Assembly: GCA_965112735.1 (NCBI GenBank) | Contig: OZ218960.1 | Span: 2,666,001-2,730,000, forward strand | Direction of reading: 5' to 3' | Source: Phaeosaccion multiseriatum | Lineage: Eukaryota; Ochrophyta, other classes | DNA length: 64,000 bases | Shown here: positions 12,944 to 28,381 of the stretch, in pieces | Position numbering within the stretch: the first letter of the stretch is position 1 | Layout: each line of letters begins with the position of its first letter | Program-made: the position numbers and the translations under genes | Notes under the pieces: model-generated | The model's input: only the letters and a program-made list of their open reading frames with translations | Databases searched by the model: none | Told to the model about the DNA's origin: nothing

Positions 12944-15900
12944 TTGGCCATGCTGCTGTCGAGGATGGGGATGGTTGTGGTGGTGCTGCACCGGGTACTG
13001 TTTCTGCCCCCCTCGCTGCTGCTGTTGGGCGTGTTGCAACTGCTGCTGAGATGGGTATCCTTGAGGCCCGGACAATGGGGCATAAGCGCTGCCTCCGCTC
13101 CCCGCACCCATCCCGCGGTCAAAGTGCTGCTGCTCCCTCCGCTGCTGCTGCAGTTGTATCGCCAACTGCTGCTGTATCACCAATTGCTGCTGCTGCTGCT
13201 GCTGCTCCCTCCGCTGCCGGTGCAAAGAACCCCCCAAGGAGTGAGACGAAAGCATTCCTCCCCGCCCGCCTCCTCCACCCTCGCCGCTGACCATGCCGTC
13301 CCCCCCTCCTCCCCTCCCCTGTCCCCCCCTTCCCTCTCCCCCTCCCCCTCCTCCCCCTCTTCCTCCCCACCCGCCACTCGTCCCATCCAGACCACCCCCC
13401 CCCCCGCCCTGAAGCTGCTGCTGTATCATCGACTGCAGCCCCACATCCTTCTTCGATGCTCCTCCTCCTCCTCCTGCTCCTCCTCCTCCTCCTCCTGCTC
13501 CTCCACCACCCCCTCCTCCTCCTGCTCCTGCTCCTCCTCCTCCTCCTGCTGCTCCTCCTCCTCCTCCTGCTCCTGCTCCTCCCCCTCCTCCTCCTCCTCC
13601 TCCTCCTCCTCCTCCTCCTCCAGTATTCAGCGCACCAATCCCCGCCGCCAAGCGTCCGATGCTGCCCGCCACAAGACCGAGACCCCCTCCCATAGACAGT
13701 CCCGTTGAACGTCCGCTCTTGCGCTTGCTGCCTTTCTTGGCCTTCCTCTCTGCAGATGGCACATATTGCATCACCACATTTGTGTATGGTATTGCACGCG
13801 ACACGCACGCACGCACGCACGCACACATGTACGCACAAACAAAAGGGGTCGAAGAACCGATCAGTGTGGTACTCAAAAAAATGAACTGAGCCCACATACT
13901 AACGGGAACAGACCTCCCTCTCTCCCTCCCCCCCTCCCTCCCTCCCTTCCTCCCCTCCCTCACTCCTCCCGTCCACTGCCATCCCCCCTACTCACCTCCC
14001 GGCTTGTCCCCTCCCTTGCCCCCTGCATTGGCCCTCTCAATCTCCTCTTCCGTCATACCCCTCTTGAGGAAGACATGAGGGTTGAAGGGGTGATCACTGC
14101 TCACGAGGAAGTCATCAGGGTGACCTTCAAGGAACTTCTTGAGCCCTCCGTATTGGTCCTGGAGAGGGACATCAGAGGAGGAATGGGATTGAGGCAACAC
14201 ATGAGAGAGTTGGTGATACAAAGGGAGGGAGGGAGGGGAGGGGAGGGGAGGGAGGAGAGGCAGAGAGGGAGGGAGGGAGGGAAGGAGGGGAGAGAGGGAG
14301 GGGAGGCAGGGAGGCAGGGGAGGGGAAGGGAGGGAGGAGGGAGAGAGGGAATGAGTGACACCACTTGTATACACACACGTAACGGTGGTGGAAGCGGTGG
14401 AGTAGCGCCAAGTCCTCCCCTCCCCTCCTCCCTCCTCCTCCTCCTCCCCCTCCTCCTCCTCCTCCTCCTCCTCCTCCTCCTGCTCCTCCTGCTCCTCCCT
14501 CTCACCTTGAGTGTCTGACTGAGGGAGGCATTGGTGGTGGCCTCTTGAAGCAACTTGCCGATCTCCCCGACAGGCAGCGACCCCTTGTCGCTCAAGATCT
14601 CCTTGCTGAGGGCCAGAAGGGCGATGTCCGTAATCTCTGCCTTGAGCAGTAGAGAGCAGTAGTCGATACTGCCCCACACCTGTGTACAATGTGGTGTGTG
14701 TGTGCGTGCGTGTGTGTGTGTGCGTGTGTGTATGTGTGTGTATGTGTGTGTGTGTGCGTGTGTGTTTGTGTGTGTTTGTGTGTGTGTGTGCGTGTGTGTG
14801 GTTCCGGTGTGGTACAATCAGTTTCAGTTTGTAGACAGACAGTGTCATGTTGAGAGTGTCACTTTCGGTGGCTCTGGTCTCAGTTTTGAGTTTTACTCAA
14901 TGGTGGTCGATGCTCTCTCTGCCCTGCCCGACACATTAAAAAAAAAACAAGCCAGCCAATGCCATCATTGTCAATCAAGACGTCGATCTCGAGGTCGACA
15001 TTTATCCAAAGGCAGGTCGATAACATATCGAGGTCGAGGTAGGTCCATATCAAGGTCGACATCGATTTCGAGGTAGGTCGATAATATATCGAGGTCGAGG
15101 TAGGTCGATATCAAGGTCGACATCGATTTCGAGGTAGGTCGGTATGGAAAATGTGTACCACATGATGTGTTCCACATGGATGGAGGTGCACGTACCTGGT
15201 TGCGGTCTATGCTGAGCATCTCTCCCTCCCCTTGATCGTCCGCCATCTCCTCTGCGTGGGCCAGGTCCTCCTCTCCGTCGGCATCGAAGTGAGGGGGGAC
15301 GTCAGGCCGCCAGCCCTGGGGTTCCAGAGGGAGGGAGTGAGGGGAGGGAGGGAGGGAGAGAGGCAGTAAGGGAGTGAAGGAGTGAGAGAATGAGTGAGTG
15401 AGAGAGTGAGGGAGTGAGTTGAGTGAGTGGGTGAGTAAGTGAGTGAAAGAGTGAGTGAGTGAGTGAGTGAGTTGAGTGAGGGAGTGAGGGAGTGAGTTGA
15501 GTGAGTGGGGTGAGTGAGTGAGTGAGTGAGGAAGTGAGTTGAGTGGGTGAGTGAGTGCGTTGAGTGAGTGGGTGAGTGCGCACATGGGGTCTGCGACGTA
15601 CCTGGCCGAACCGTGCCCAACTCAGTGAGAAGAAGCTGTCCAGCATGGCCATGCTGCTCGAGACGACCTGAGAGGGAGTTTCAGTTTAAGTTGCAGAGAG
15701 GGAGGGATGGAGGGAGGGAGTGGGGCAGACACAGTTTGAGTTTCAGGTTATTGCCAGTTTCAGATCACTGAATGGTGGGCCCAACCAAGGGAAGGGATGG
15801 ATATCGGGGATCAAAATCGACGTCGATGCCAGGGATCGTATGGACTAAGCTTACCTGTGGCACTGGGGGCGGTGGCTGTGCCTGTCCGCGCTGGACCTTA

Positions 15901-18900
15901 GTCACCTCCCTTTGGAAGTTCAGGAGCAGCGGCTGGGGCGAGCGAGGAGGAGGAAGGAAGAAGAGGGGAGGGGAGGGAGGGAGGGAGGGAGGGAAGGGGA
16001 GGGGGGGGGGGGGAAGGGGAGGGAGGGAGGGAGGGAGAAGGAGGTGTCAAGGGATACAAGAGGGAGGAGGTGTGCAAGCAGAGACTGACAAGACGGGCAC
16101 CATGGACAAGACGGGCACAAAGGAGCGCTCCTACAAGACACTCCGACAAGACGAGAAGGGCGAGGAAGGAAGCTAGACCACGCACACCCACCCACACTTA
16201 CCCAGCCATCCACACTCACCCACCCACCCACCCACCCACGCACCCACACTCACGCACCCACACTCACCCACCCACCCAACCTCCCACCCACCCACCACCC
16301 CACGCACCCGCCCACACCCCCGCCACCCATATACCTGCAGATTCCTGGCCCCAATTTGCAATAAGTGCTTGACTCTCTTGGCCCTCCTCCTGTTCATGGT
16401 GTGACTGATGAGGTTATGTGAGGGATCCAGAGGGTGCATCACGTTCATTGCCCGCAGCACAAAGCAGCGAGGTGGTTTTTCGTTGGCTGCTCCTCCTCCT
16501 CCTCCTCCTCCTCCTCCTCCTCCTCCTCCTCCTCCTGCTACTGCGGCTCCTCCTCCTGCGGTATCACCAGCTGCTGAGCCTTGGCCCTGTCCTACATGAG
16601 CCGCCATTCGACTTCGCTGAGAATTGGACATCTCTCCTCCTCCTCCTCCTGCTCCTCCTCCTCCTCCTCCTCCTCCTCCTCCTCCTCCTCCTCCTCCTGC
16701 TCCTCCTCCTCCTCCTCCTCCTCCTCCTCCTCCTCTTCCTCCTCCTCCTGCTGCTGCTGCTCGATCCCGAGCTCGCCTTGAGTCTGACAACTCTCCACCT
16801 CCATTTGGCGCCGAGCCCTTGCGCGAGCGATTTGAGTTGGACAAGTCGCTTCTCTCCGCCCCTCCCCCTCCCCCTCCTGCCCCTGCCGCTTCCTGCTGTG
16901 TGCCTAGCATGCGCTGTCGAAAGCTCGCCAGCAAGGCTCGACTGAGGAGGTGGCCCTCGCTGCGAGGGGTGGAGCAAGGTGTGGTGGAACGAGGACAGAG
17001 AGGGGGAAGGGGAGGAGAGAGGGAGAGGGAGAGAGAGGAGAGAGAGAGGGGGAGAGAGAAGATAGAAGAGAGTCAGAGATAACACAACTGAAACACATGC
17101 TTGCTTTTTTCCTTATATCGACCGTCCCATCCCATCCCACCGCCATCCACTGCCATTTACCGCAAAACCCTGCCATCCACTGCCATCCACTGCCATCCCA
17201 CCCCCATTCCACTAACGTACGTGTCGGGCATTTCCATCGCCGCCCTATCCGCCGCTCCGTCTCTGCCGAGCCCAGCCTCTGAAGACGCGTCCACCTTCCC
17301 GTCCACGCACAGACACTGCTTGGAAAAGTCAAAGGTGCTGTACACGTGAAAGAACATTGCCAAGAGTTGTAACGGCTGCTTGAGCACAGCGTGGTGAATG
17401 TTGGCGACAGAGAGAACCATGGCAACGAGGGTTGCTTCGGAGATGCACGCGAGGGTGTTGGTGCCGGTGTAACCGCGGCTTTCGTACAGCCACCATGCCT
17501 TTGTTTAGGGTTGGGGTTGGGAAAGGGAAAGAGGGAAGGGGGGGGGTTAAGAAAAAAGGGAGGGGAGGGAGGGAGGGAGGGAGGGGAAGGGAAAGAATGA
17601 GAGGGAGGGAGAGAGAGAGGGAGGGAGGGAGGGAAGGAGGGAGGGAGGGAGAGGGAGGGGAGGAAGGGGAGGGAGGGAGGCGGGAGGGAGGCGGGAGGGA
17701 GGGAGCAGAGAGGGAAGGAAGGAGGGAGGGAGGGAGGGGAGGAAGGGAGTGAGGGGAAGGGACGGAAGGGGAGGGAAGTCAGTGAAGGTGCGTGTGAAGC
17801 GATCAGTGACTCTATGCGCGCACATCTGAGTGTGTGTGTGCGTGTCATGATGTGTGCGCGCGCGTGCGTGTGTGTGTGTGCGCGTGGGTGCGGGGCCCAA
17901 AGCTTTGAGGTGGGGTGAGCAGCCCTCTCGCATAAGAAGCCTGCCCCTCCTCCTCCTCCTCCTCCTCCTCCTCCAATCTCCAATCCCTTCTCTCTCCTTT
18001 TGTTTCCTCTTCTCTCTCACCTTGATGAGTAGCAGTCCCCTCTTGAAGAGATGCCCTTTCCCGAGCAACACGTCAACCTCCTCCACAAAAGCCACCATGA
18101 GCAACTCCCCCAGTTGGTTCGCCGGCAGATCCACAGATACACGGTTATCAATCACGCACTTGATCCGTTGGGTAATGCCATTGTTGACAAAATTTACATT
18201 GGAAAGCCGGTGTCTGAAAGCTGACATCTCGCCAGCCCTTCCTCCTCCTCCTCCTGCGCCGCTGCCGCTGCTTCCCCGGCTCGTTCTGCTGCAGTTACTG
18301 TTGTTGCTGTTGCTATTCACAAAAGAGATTTCTGCCTTCACTGCAGCGACTGGTCCGCCCGTTGCTCCTGCTGCGGCTCTTCCTCCCCCTCCTGCTCCCC
18401 CTGCTCCTCCTCCTGCTCCTCCTCCTCCTCCTCCTCCTCCTCCTCCTCCTCCTCCTCCTCCCCCTGCTCCCTCCTCTGCACCATCCCCTGCAATCCCTTC
18501 GCTGGAAACCTTGCACAGCATCTCCGAGAGCCGAAGGAACCACGTCTGCTCCCGCCCGTGGCACAGGAAGGCACTCATTGTCACCTCTGCACACGCACAG
18601 CAGTTGGTGATACGGCACAGCACAGCACAGCACGGCACATACACACACACACACGGAGAGAGAGAGAGAGCGAGAGAGAGCACAGCAGGAGCGATGGCAG
18701 TGGATGGCAGAATACACAACGCAAGGAATGAGACGAACATAACATGAACGACATTGCAGGCAGACTGGCATACGGGCAGGCCTGCCGGCCCCACCTCACT
18801 GATCAAGCGCCCCTCCTCTCCCCTCCGCCTCCTCCTCCTCCTCCTTTCCCCCCCCCCCCCTCCCACCCCTCCTCCTTCTCCTCCTCCCTCTCCTCCTCCA

Positions 18901-19194
18901 ACGCTCCGTGTCCTTACCTTCGTCGGGCAGATACACTCTCAAAGCGTATCCCCCAATGGGATAACACTGCGCGCCCAGGGCCCTCTTGGCTTGATGCGCC
19001 ACAAACATAAACACACTGCTTCTGTACATATCCGCCGCTGGAGAGGGCGACAAAAGCCGAAGCAGGTCTTGCACCCGTCGGTCGATGGGCAGAGGCTCAC
19101 TGTTGGTGGGGATGAGGGAGGCGGGGAGGAAGACTTGGTTGGAGCCTTCTCCACTGAAGCTCGGCATCCGACTCAGCCAAGGTATGCCCATGCC

Positions 19195-19242
<48 letters not shown>

Positions 19243-22200
19243 GAAAGCTGTCATCATCCCTAAACCTCCACCGCCACCACCACCTCCTCTGCTACTATAC
19301 CCACTGCTACTGCCCCATCCCCCCCCCCCACCACCCATCCAGAAGGGCACAGGTGGGGGCGACACCCCTGTTGCTACAGTAGTGGTGTTGGTGGCAATAG
19401 TGCTGAGGCTTTGACCGGAGCCGAAGCCAGAAGCATTGAAACCAAAGCCCATTCCCAGGCCGAGGTGCCGAATGTGGGGTGACGGAGGCGACGCCAGCCC
19501 TACCATGGTGTTGCTGTAATTCCTCGCCAGACCGAAGGCCGCAGGTGACTTTGACAGTCCGTCACCTGCCCCACTCACACCACTCACGCCGAGCCGCCCA
19601 GCCCCACCCCCACTTCCACTCCCACTGGCGCTGTTCGTGCTGGTATTCCCTGTTCCACCCCAACCCATACCCAAACGCGAGAAGAAGCCGCCACCCCCAC
19701 CCCCTGATCCGCCTTGCTGCTGTGAAGAGAATTCAGTACTTCCACTGCCGTCTTCACCGTGACCCTCCCCCTGTCCCTGTCCTTGCCGCTGCGCATTCGA
19801 GTAGGCCTGATGTGAGTAACCGCCTATACCACCAACCCCAGCACCACCACCAGCACTCGAAAGGTTACTGAAGGAACCGTACCCCGTAGCACCAACACTG
19901 ATACCACCCACGCCACCCTCCTGACCGTCTGTCGGGGTCATGCCTGCTTGGCGGAGGAGAGCGCCCAGGGAATCCCCTCCACCCCCATCCATTGCCATCC
20001 CCATCCCTCCTCCTCCTCCTCCGCTGGCGCCGCGGCCGTGCTGGTGCATAAAGAGGCTCTGTTGATAGTTCAGCACGGCGTCAAGGCGATCGTCTTCGGC
20101 TTCGTTCTGATCCGCGTCGTCGTCTTCCTGTAACCCCGTCCCTCCTCCTCCTCCTCCTCCTCCTCCTCCTCCTGCAGCTGCTGCTGCCGCTGCTATACCT
20201 CCTCCTTCTGTTGTTGCTATGCCTCCTCCTCTTCCTCTTCCTCCTCCCCCCCCCTCTCCAATTCCACTAAGACGGCCGTGGATATCAATGTCACCACCAG
20301 CACCAGCACCAATGCCACCACTTCCGCCACTGACATACACGCCGTCATCGGCTCCCGGCAAGGGTTTGGCCAGTTGGGTGAAGCTCTCTACCCGATGTAC
20401 CACATTATCCAGATCGCTCATGTCAATGACCTGCCCAAACGAGTTCTGTCTCGGCCCCAGCTCTAGCATGGGGCCAAAGGAGTGCGAGCGTTGAAGCAGA
20501 CCCGGCGGCATATTCCCGAAGGACCCCACCATGAAACCATCGCCCAGTCCTGCTGCTCCTCCTGTTGTTGTATCACCACCTGCTGCCGCCGCCGCCGCTG
20601 CTGCTGCTGCTCCTGCTGTCAGCTGACCGCCGTGACCACTGTCTCTCCCCTCTGGCAGGGGCGGCATGCCTTCTCTCGACAGCGAAGATCTTCTCCTCTC
20701 CTCCCCCTCCCCGCCCCTCAGGCCGTCTCCCAAACCTATGCCCCCCCCTACCCCTCTCTTCCCCCCTCCTCCTCCTCCTTCTGCAGCCTCCAGCTCCTGC
20801 ATCTTCCGAACAAGCTTCTCCACCAGTTGGCTCTGCACCTGAATCTGTTGATGTGCCATGATCATCTGGTGCGAGAGCTCCTGATTCTGCTCGTCTCTTC
20901 TCTGCAGCTCCTCCAGCACCTGCCCTACTTGCCCTTGAAGTCCGAGCATCGACGTAGCCTTGTCCAAGAAGAAGATGAAGTCATCACAGGTCCACACGTC
21001 ATCCAGGGTCGCAAGCCCACCCAAGTACTCTGCTAACGAAGCTTCTCTCGCCTGTAGGAAGGAAGGCTCCGTGCTGGACCCCAGAAGTCGCTTGCCCGGC
21101 AAGGAGGGCAGGGTCAGGCGAGGGAACTTTCGCTGGAGGATGCGGTGGAGTCGCCAGAACTCTCCATAGCGGCGTTTCACCAACCACTGATGCATGCCAG
21201 CTGTGACCACCACTCGATACATGGCGTGCTTGGCACCCTTTTCGTCTTTCTCCAGCTCGCTGCCCTCGATGGTGACGCCAAAGTATAAGGGCCGAGGGAT
21301 ACGATCGCTTTGCCCCTCCTGCCCCCCCCCCCCCCCCCCCTCCCCCTGCTGCTGGTGCGGCTGCTGCGGCCCCTCCTCTTCTTTCTTATTATTTTGCGCC
21401 GTTGTCGTCGTCCCCACTCCTCCTCCCGCTGCCCCCCCGCCTGCTGCGGCCTGGTGCTGCGGCTGCTGCGGTGGCTGTTCTGCCTCACCCCTCTGCTGTG
21501 CCTGCCCCTCGACCAGCAAGCCGTCATCCAAGAGAGGCGTAGATATGTCCAACTGTGGCAGCTGTTGCACCTGTTGCTGCAGCGGTTGCAAGGGTGGGAG
21601 AGCGGCTCTGGCTCCTACATCGCCTCCAAGCCTGCCCCCTTCTTGTGTCTGCCCGCCTTCGTCATCCCCTGCGACCACGTCCAGATGCTGGCCGTACCCA
21701 TAGTCAGCAGCAGCAGCCGCAGCACCAGCAGCAACAGCAGCATCACCACCCACAGCAGTGTCCTCCACACCACCCTGCCTCTCCTCACCCCTGCTGCTGA
21801 TCGGCACTGCTCCACCATTGGTTGGGGTCGCAAAGGGATCTGCGGGGAAGGTAACCGTCACAGGTACATCATTACTGGTGCTGCTGCTGCCGCCGCCGCC
21901 GCCGCTGGGATGGAAAGGCGGGCCTCCGAGCGCCAGAGGGGGCGCGGGGGGGCCTGGGCCTGGAACTAAGTGAGAAGGAAGAGCTGCTTCCGCCGGCGCT
22001 GCTAGTGGGACAGCAGGTACTGGTCCACCAGTGACACCAAAGCCAATCTTGTAGCCCTCATCCAAGGCCTGAGTGTCTTTCTCCTCGCTGCCGGGGCAAA
22101 TTGCGAAAATATTGACGAGCGGAGACAGGGAGGGCGGGTGCGGAAAAGGGAGGGAGGGGGAAGAAGGATGAACGGAGGTAAGAGGGGTGTGGTATGGAGA

Positions 22201-22428
22201 GAGCCGCGGGAACCACACACAAAGCACACAAATGACGGGAAAGGGTCAGAGAGGACGAGGATAGACACAGACCCAGGCCGGAAGAATATTGTTGCACTTC
22301 CCCCCGCCCTACGTCCCCCCCTCCCCACAACACTACACACTTCCCCCCCGATAGCGATTACCCCCGCCCTACCCCCCGCTCCTCTCTAAACGTCCCTCTT
22401 CGCATATCACCCACCACACCCACCTCAT
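12635..22428 (-). CDS. PX-domain protein fused to a degenerate nucleotidyltransferase / PAP-OAS1 substrate-binding module, 11 exons
   Basis: Complement join 12635..13749, 13996..14158, 14506..14679, 15196..15315, 15602..15667, 15855..15932, 16335..16959, 17221..17498, 18021..18586, 18918..22087, 22424..22428. All phases agree (about 2119 aa). The first exon would be only ATGAG, so the start is tentative. A PX domain lies near residues 260-380 with RRYGEF and LPGKRLLG, the usual PtdIns3P-binding elements, followed by a coiled-coil stretch. Later exons match the plant PAP/OAS1-substrate-binding family: [50 protein letters not shown]. Where relatives have LPDGDIDLT, this protein reads LPDEEVTMS across a splice junction, so the catalytic DxD is lost and FGS is IGG. 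The C-terminus is Gly-rich and poly-Gln. A membrane-recruited pseudo-nucleotidyltransferase is my inference. Confidence 0.8.
12656..12956. repeat. (CAA/CAG)n tract encoding a ~90-residue poly-Gln in the last PX exon
   Basis: On the + strand this reads (TTG)n with GTG and CTG interruptions. On the coding minus strand it is an almost uninterrupted glutamine run close to the C-terminus. Confidence 0.95.
15016..15145. repeat. 61-bp TCGA-rich minisatellite, two and a bit copies, PX-gene intron
   Basis: The unit starts GGTCGATAATATATCGAGGT and ends CATCGATTTCGAGGTA. It is made of GGTCGA, TATCGA and CATCGA words, the same vocabulary as other intronic TCGA tracts in the window. Confidence 0.85.
15340..15590. 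repeat. GAGT/GGGA array, PX-gene intron
   Basis: Plus-strand GAGTGAGT units with GGGAGTGA variants fill the intron between the exons ending at 15602 and starting at 15315. In the gene's sense they read ACTC, unlike the donor-linked arrays elsewhere. Confidence 0.9.
17143..17209. repeat. Cluster of the interspersed CCATCCACTGCCAT motif
   Basis: Four to five copies of CCATCCACTGCCAT, three of them overlapping head to tail, in an intron of the PX gene. Single copies of the same motif occur at many other sites in the window. Confidence 0.85.
17540..17775. repeat. (GGGA)n array, sense (CCCT)n, PX-gene intron
   Basis: It reads as pyrimidine-rich CCCT in the gene's sense and approaches the acceptor of the exon starting at 17498, so it serves as an expanded 3' splice-site tract. 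Confidence 0.9.
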
Positions 22429-24056
22429 CGCCTCTCCTTCCCCTGCTCCTCCTCCTGCTCCGTCCAGATCACGTCCACCACTCTCAGCCGCACGAACACC
22501 ATAGGCCGGAGATGGGGGTTGCGCACACCATTGGGAGAGTCCAACAGCTTTCCTTTTGCCGCCTCTCTCAGGACCTGCTGGATTTTACAGGGTAGGCACT
22601 ACGTGCTGCTGTTTTCATTTGCGTTGAGCGGCTTGGGGAGGTAGAACGTGACGTCACTCGCCATTTGTGAGGACATCACATGTGGGGGTATATGGGAAGA
22701 TGGTGTCGCTCGTCTGGCCCCCGATAAGCAGAAGCCTAGAGGCGGCCTGCGGCCGAAAGCCGAGAAGCCAGGGGCTGGGTCGCGACCAGCAGCAGCCAGT
22801 CACCAGCAGAACCAAAAAAAGCCAGCAGAAGCCAGAAGTACGGCTGTACGGCCGAAAGCTGAGAAGCCAGCGCTGGCCTGGGGGCTGCGGGGCTGCGGCC
22901 GTGCGGCCAGAATCGCCAGAAGCCCGAAGCCAGGAGGGGGCTAGCTACGGCCCAGAAGCCAGGAGCCAGAGAAACCTCGCGGGGGGCCGACGATTCGAAT
23001 AATCATAATCGAATAATCTTCTCTGCCACCGCACTTGGTAGGGTCCTCCTTTTCACCACACCCCGTACTATCAGTACTACCGTACACAGTCTTGTGTGCC
23101 TACCCAGTGCTTCTTGAAGCTTCGGACATTGCCCTACAGCCCTACAGCCCTACAGCTGGGCGACGTAGTGTTGGGCTGGGTGGTGTCGAGTTGGAGTGGA
23201 CCTCAGCATATTTCGTAGCCTGCAGAGCCAATACTCAGCCCTTCGCGGAGCGGATCATATACAGGGCTTTGGGAGCAGGCACGTGGTCGAGAATTGTGAG
23301 AATAATAGAAACGGTACATTTCTGTGCCCACTTTGGCATACGTCCCATCGGCGATCATATACAGCGCTTTGGACGAGCGAAGGGCAGAATCGAAAAGGGT
23401 GTGAAACTGAAATTTATTATGTCTCCGCGTCTTCGTTCAGCCCCTCCCCCCCCCCCCCGGTTCCTTCTCTGCGAATGGAGCGAGGCCTATCCCTTCTCCT
23501 CGCTCCATCTGTGCCACTCTCCACGAAAAGTTCAGGCCTGTCTCTCCCTCGCTTCGCAGGTTTTGCATGTCCAGCCTTCGCTCGCCGGCGGAACCTCTTA
23601 TCTCTTGTTGGCTGGGCCAAGGCCAACGGAGGCTGCCTGCATGCATTACGTCTGATACCCTATACACAATGAAGCGAGTGCCCCTACGACCCTGTGGTCC
23701 TATGGTAGCCATGGCCCTCCCTATATACTTCTACTATATATGAGCGAGTCCACCCTTATCCTACTTGCTCGTCACACTTAGCTAGTCGCTCAGTCGAGTA
23801 CAAGCAAGTCGATATGCCCCATACGCCGGGCATATTGTCGGGTGATGATCAATTTGGGCAGCCGGCCCAGAGTGCTCATTCACCCCCCCAAGAGTGCTCA
23901 CGTGCTAACTCAGGCACTACTAAGTCCGTAATCGTCCCCTTTTACGGAAGTCGATTTCTAAAGTGGAGTACGACTCAGTTAGTCGACATCCCTTACTCCT
24001 ACTCTGTTAGGCGAGGTGCCCTTGTCAACGAGTCGACGTCCCCTACATGTACTCAC
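22429..24056. other. Gene-free repeat-rich interval, possibly a degenerate mobile element
   Basis: Two copies of GGCCGAAAGCYGAGAAGCCAG lie near 22753 and 22848, amid many AGAAGCCAG words. There are three CCCTACAG copies at 23130-23155. GATCATATACAGNGCTTTGG is repeated near 23254 and 23355. An 11-bp perfect inverted repeat, ATGGAGCGAGG / CCTCGCTCCAT, lies at about 23476-23510. Diverged GTCGAYRTCCC words occur at 23970-24040. No transposase or reverse-transcriptase reading was found. A minus-strand open stretch at about 22435-22575 (containing PHLRPMVFVRLRVVDV) may be coding but could not be joined to a gene. Confidence 0.5.
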
Positions 24057-28227
<4,171 letters not shown>

Positions 28228-28381
28228 CCTGGGGCCCAGGGTAGCCCCTTCTGTGGACAACACACACAAGGAATATCCACAAGGCGGCACAGTCAAAAGT
28301 GTAACGGAAAAAACGAACTACAGGACACAGGCGAGGGTGGTGGGAGCGCAGAGGAAGAGAAGAAGAGGAAGAAAGAAGATA
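28228..28381. promoter_or_regulatory. Compact bidirectional promoter interval
   Basis: Only 154 bp separate the ATG of the minus-strand glycosyltransferase-like gene (28227) from the ATG of IFT25 (28382), so both promoters and 5' UTRs must fit here or overlap the coding parts. No clear TATA box was seen. The interval contains AAAGTGTAACGGAAAA and a purine tract (GAAGAGAAGAAGAGGAAG) just before the IFT25 start. Confidence 0.6.

Noticed and set aside
12560-13708. Plus-strand poly-Leu and poly-Val frames opposite the poly-Gln exon
   Set aside because: Antisense translation of (CAA)n/(CAG)n; the minus-strand exon is phase-consistent with the upstream PX-gene exons.
22435-22660. Minus-strand open stretch containing PNGVRNPHLRPMVFVRLRVVDV and a possible upstream ATG (MASDVTFYLPKPLNANENSS)
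   Set aside because: It looks coding, but a TAG lies between the two pieces and the frame ends in TGA overlapping the proposed PX-gene start. No consistent splice join was found, so it is only mentioned.
23000-24056. tRNA or tRNA-derived SINE in the gene-free block
   Set aside because: No cloverleaf with A and B boxes could be built; only a simple hairpin and direct repeats were seen.
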